DNA from: Opitutales bacterium
Lineage (GTDB): Bacteria > Verrucomicrobiota > Verrucomicrobiia > Opitutales > JABSRG01
DNA: 64,000 nt
Assembly (NCBI GenBank): GCA_028280845.1
Contig: JANQKZ010000007.1
Coordinates: 1 to 64,000 of the forward strand
Direction of reading: 5' to 3'
Positions 61,158-64,000 of the stretch are shown piece by piece. The stretch's first letter is position 1; every line of letters starts with the position of its first letter. A program made the translations under genes and the position numbers. The notes below the pieces were generated by a model. It searched no databases and was not told where the DNA came from. It saw only the letters and a list, made by a program, of their open reading frames with translations.

Positions 61158-61466
61158 TTAGAATAAAGGGGACAGGACTTTCACCGTCACGTTTTCTACG
61201 ATGCCTTGAATCTGCTCACGAAAAGAAAGGACATGGGAGGCCTGCAGGTGGGCTTTGAAAGCCTCCATACTTTCCCAAATCTCAGTAACCGTGATCACGG
61301 CCGGATGCATGGACTGATTGGGAAGCCCGGCCTCCAAGTTCCGAGTAGGAACGTACTGTATGCAACCCGCTTCCTCCCGCACCCTGGGGACAAAATCTTG
61401 ATATATGCCCAGCAAGTCCGCTTCACGCTCGGCTTTGTATTGAATAGTAGCGATGACGTGAACCAT
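61158..61466 (-). CDS. ABM-type (YgiN-like) monooxygenase
   Basis: A 102-residue ferredoxin-like ABM domain protein: MVHVIATIQYKAEREADLLG, IYQDFVPRVREEAGC, ITVTEIWESMEAFKAHLQAS. Members are dimeric, often quinol monooxygenases or small detoxifying enzymes, and frequently sit in sugar operons with unknown function. Three bp from the cupin gene and 31 bp from the isomerase gene. Confidence 0.87.
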   Translation of the reverse strand: MVHVIATIQYKAEREADLLGIYQDFVPRVREEAGCIQYVPTRNLEAGLPNQSMHPAVITVTEIWESMEAFKAHLQASHVLSFREQIQGIVENVTVKVLSPLF

Positions 61467-61469
61467 AGA

Positions 61470-62003
61470 TCAGGTGTTTACATTGGGAATCTTACATCCG
61501 GTACTTTCAGGGTCGTAAAAAATATTATGATCCTCATTCACCCGGTTCTGGGCAATGAAGGCGATAGCGCCCTCTGGACCGGCCTGAAACCAGTGCCTGA
61601 TATCGATCGGCACCGTAAACTGGTCTCCGGGGGAAAGAGAGTGCTCTTTCCGGGCAGTGTAGTACGCATCTTTGCCGGGCGGTATCAATAGGTCCTTGGA
61701 CTCAGCTTCACCTTCAACATAGACCTTAAAGGTTCCCCACAGGCAGCGCACGGTTTCCTCTTTTCCAGGTGATCCGTCATAAGGAGGGTGCTTGTGTTCA
61801 GGAAGCGTCTGATGTGGCAGCAGGACAATGACCGTGGTTCTGACCAGGTCTGTTCGTAGTAAATCAATAAAGGCAAAGCCCTCCACTTCGAGTTGCCCTA
61901 AACCGAAATCATCGGTTTTAAATCGCTCCAGCTCGGCCGGGGATAAAGGAAGGGGACACCGGTCAAGCAGCCGCCTGGCTTTTTGGAAAACCTTATCGTT
62001 CAT
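61470..62003 (-). CDS. D-lyxose-isomerase-like cupin sugar isomerase
   Basis: A 177-residue cupin of the D-lyxose ketol-isomerase (YdaE) family. Metal-site motif: LPEHKHPPYDGSPGKEETVRCL (two His and a Glu) and the second half PGDQFTVPIDIRHWFQAG with a His. It interconverts D-lyxose/D-xylulose or D-mannose/D-fructose. With AraD-type epimerase and a sugar transporter in the operon it fits a pentose or hexose pathway. Its ATG immediately follows the MFS stop. Confidence 0.87.
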   Translation of the reverse strand: MNDKVFQKARRLLDRCPLPLSPAELERFKTDDFGLGQLEVEGFAFIDLLRTDLVRTTVIVLLPHQTLPEHKHPPYDGSPGKEETVRCLWGTFKVYVEGEAESKDLLIPPGKDAYYTARKEHSLSPGDQFTVPIDIRHWFQAGPEGAIAFIAQNRVNEDHNIFYDPESTGCKIPNVNT

Positions 62004-63323
62004 TTACTTTCCCCCCTGGGCAGCAGCCTCGGCAACGAGACTTTTATTCGGATTCATCAACAGCCACAGCCCAATGGCCACAGCATTTAAACAACCGCAA
62101 ATAACAAAAAAAGTGGTATTGCCCGCAATCGCTTCCGTCGGGGATGCTCCCGCCTGGATGAGCGAGTCGGCAAGATACCCGAAGACGAGGATGGAAGAGA
62201 AGGCCCCGAGATTACCCGCCATATTCATGGTTCCTGATACTGACCCGGAATGCTCTTTCCCAATGTCGATGCAGAATGCCCAGGACGGGCTTAAGGTCAT
62301 ATCCGCCCCAAAAATGGCTATGGTAAGAAAAATCACCCGCATAACCGGGTCCATCGTCGTGGTCACCAGCAACATCCCTGCCGTGGCCAGGACGAATCCG
62401 ACAATAGCAGGGATCCTGCGGGACAAGGTAAGACTCCCCGATGATTTATAAATCCCGTCGACCATGAAACCGGAAACCCAGTTTCCTATAGCTCCCCCGA
62501 TGAGCGGGGCCATCGCATAGAAACTGGCCAGGGTGCCTGCTCCCTGCAATCCCTCTTTCAAGTAGGGAAACATCCAGGTCAGGGTAAAGTAGAAGGTGAA
62601 ATTACTGGCTACGTATTGAACCATCGCCAACCCCATATTGGGATTGCTGATGATCCTCAGGAACGGCAACGGCGCCACCTGGCTCCGGTCCGTCTGTGCC
62701 CGTTGCCGATTCTCCATGATATACCGCTTCTCCTCCTCAGACACATAGCGGGTCTCCTCGGGTTTATCACGAAATACCAACCACCAGGCTCCCGCAAAGA
62801 GCAATCCCACCAGGCCAAACACGACGAAGGTCATTTTCCATCCCAAGGCAGCAATGAGCACAACCACGATGGGATAGGCAATCGCCCCGCCAAGACGTGA
62901 CCCCGAAAAATTAATCCCCTGGATGATTCCACGCTCTTTTATGGGATACCAGTTAAATGTCACCTTGGACAGGGTCGGAAATCCCCCTGCCTCCGCCGCA
63001 CCGAAAAGGAAGCGCACAACAAGCATGGAGGCTGTATTCCACGCAGCACCAGTCAGGGCCGTAAGGGCTGACCAGGCAGTGATAATCGCTGCCATTATCA
63101 CCCGGGGCCCTCGGGCATCAGCCAGCTTCCCCGATGGGGTTTGAAAAAGCGCATAACCCAGGGTGAAGGCCGCCATGACCCAGGCCCATTGAATGTTGGT
63201 GAGGTTGAAATCTGAACTGATATCATCCTTCGCCGCGCCGATACAGGCTCGATCAACATACATAAGGACTGATATCAGAAAAGTAGAAGCCGCGAGCAGA
63301 AACCGAGTGGGGACGTTTTTCAT
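62004..63323 (-). CDS. MFS sugar-acid/hexuronate transporter (ACS family)
   Basis: A 439-residue transporter with 12 helices of the anion:cation symporter family (glucarate/galactarate/hexuronate). Features: MYVDRACIGAAKDDISSDF, LADARGPRV loop motif, FGAAEAGGFPTLSKV, and the long central loop (VFRDKPEETRYVSEEEKRY). Substrate is probably a sugar acid or a related hexose derivative taken up with H+ or Na+. 86 bp downstream of the AraD-like gene. Confidence 0.92.
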   Translation of the reverse strand: MKNVPTRFLLAASTFLISVLMYVDRACIGAAKDDISSDFNLTNIQWAWVMAAFTLGYALFQTPSGKLADARGPRVIMAAIITAWSALTALTGAAWNTASMLVVRFLFGAAEAGGFPTLSKVTFNWYPIKERGIIQGINFSGSRLGGAIAYPIVVVLIAALGWKMTFVVFGLVGLLFAGAWWLVFRDKPEETRYVSEEEKRYIMENRQRAQTDRSQVAPLPFLRIISNPNMGLAMVQYVASNFTFYFTLTWMFPYLKEGLQGAGTLASFYAMAPLIGGAIGNWVSGFMVDGIYKSSGSLTLSRRIPAIVGFVLATAGMLLVTTTMDPVMRVIFLTIAIFGADMTLSPSWAFCIDIGKEHSGSVSGTMNMAGNLGAFSSILVFGYLADSLIQAGASPTEAIAGNTTFFVICGCLNAVAIGLWLLMNPNKSLVAEAAAQGGK

Positions 63324-63409
63324 TCAGTGGGGGGTATGTTAAGTATCGGTATGGACACCGGTATGGAACAATTCAGAGGGGTGGAACAGAAGTCGTAGAA
63401 ATCCCGCAA

Positions 63410-64000
63410 TCAGGAGGGTTGCCCGTAATAGGCACTCCTGCCATGTTTGCGTAAATAGTGCTTGTCGAGCAAGTGCCGGGGAAGTCGGTAACCTGGTTCG
63501 GCCAGGGAAAGGGACTTCAGGGTCATCTCCGCAATGACTTCCAGAGCAAAGGCTATCTCGACCGCCTTGGCCCCGGTTTTTCCCCAGACGAAGGGAGCGT
63601 GCCCCCGAACGAGAACGGCGTTGACCTGATCGGGATCGAGGGGCTCCAGGCACTCCACAATGACATTGCCGGTTTCCCATTCATAATGCCGGGATACTTC
63701 CTCGCGGGTCATTTCCCGGGTTACCGGGACCTCGCCATAAAAATAATCTGCGTGGGTCGTTCCCATACAAGGGATGGCCCGTCCCGCTTGGGCAAAGGCT
63801 GTTGCGTTACGGGAGTGAGTGTGGACCACCGATCCGATATGGGGAAAAGCCTGGAACAAGCGCAGGTGGGTCGGCGTATCCGAGGAAGGCCTCAGGTCCC
63901 CCTCCACCGTGGCTGCCTTGAGATCCATGGAAAAATCGGCTTCCGGTTTGGCGTCCAGGCGAAGGATCACCATGTCTTCTGGTGTCAGGGCGGTATAATC
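63410..64000 (-). CDS. araD: L-ribulose-5-phosphate 4-epimerase/class II aldolase, 5' end beyond the window
   Basis: The open frame enters from the right edge (DYTALTPEDMVIL...) and ends at 63410 (198 residues seen). Class II aldolase/AraD features: VVHTHSRNATAFAQAGRAIP (zinc His pair), MGTTHADYFYGEVPVTRE, VRGHAPFVWGKTGAKAVEIA (third His). It interconverts L-ribulose-5-phosphate and D-xylulose-5-phosphate; the missing start prevents distinguishing AraD from UlaF/SgbE. First gene visible of the sugar operon. Confidence 0.9.
   Translation of the reverse strand, partial: DYTALTPEDMVILRLDAKPEADFSMDLKAATVEGDLRPSSDTPTHLRLFQAFPHIGSVVHTHSRNATAFAQAGRAIPCMGTTHADYFYGEVPVTREMTREEVSRHYEWETGNVIVECLEPLDPDQVNAVLVRGHAPFVWGKTGAKAVEIAFALEVIAEMTLKSLSLAEPGYRLPRHLLDKHYLRKHGRSAYYGQPS

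Overview
The window looks like a chromosome segment of a marine-type, GC-moderate Gram-negative bacterium, most probably a Verrucomicrobiota (Opitutae-like) or a close PVC relative. This is inferred from the mix of genes: an exosortase fused to an EpsI domain, a two-domain FAS1 protein next to an ECF sigma/anti-sigma pair, a large secreted clan-A glycosidase ending in a DPDRDGRVN calcium-type repeat, a DUF4965 glutaminase-like protein, an ADOP-type permease and a bacterial SET protein. No rRNA or ribosomal protein gene is present, so the taxonomy is not proven.

Layout. 1-6439 (minus) is a three-gene operon of secreted proteins ending in a giant RHS/YD-repeat protein that runs off the left edge. 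6852-18601 holds a secreted Nif3-like protein, an ADOP permease, a FAS1-ECF sigma-RskA operon, a secreted glycoside hydrolase and a tightly overlapping four-gene operon built around a heme-b/Rieske membrane protein. 18602-24808 is the accessory region: a strikingly AT-rich trio of genes, a decayed DNA/RNA non-specific endonuclease, two copies of an ~80-bp direct repeat, tRNA-Thr, tRNA-Met, a 96-bp direct repeat pair and a short tandem repeat.

24809-39541 is mostly core: ABC-F ATPase, histone-deacetylase-family hydrolase, a truncated DUF983 gene, a DUF4203-like membrane protein, an RND permease without partner genes, a PLDc_N-TPR protein, a PiT-like membrane protein and a six-gene operon gpsA - small protein - SET - MGDG-synthase-like glycosyltransferase - unknown - class III aminotransferase. 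40192-51969 is an exopolysaccharide export/polymerisation block (exosortase-EpsI, Wzy-like ligase with TPRs, Wzz/BY-kinase, Wza-like exporter, beta-barrel protein, a secreted protein and a TPR protein) that contains no glycosyltransferase. A tRNA-Arg at 52113 is followed by a repeat-bracketed GIY-YIG gene.

52820-64000 (minus) holds folD, a TonB-dependent receptor coupled to a sugar-dehydrogenase/cytochrome c fusion, and a sugar/pentose catabolic operon (AraD-like epimerase cut by the right edge, MFS transporter, D-lyxose-isomerase-like cupin, ABM monooxygenase, TIM-barrel isomerase, DUF4965 protein). The parts most worth a second look are the GIY-YIG repeat element at tRNA-Arg, the Rieske operon, the SET/glycolipid operon and the AT-rich direct-repeat island.
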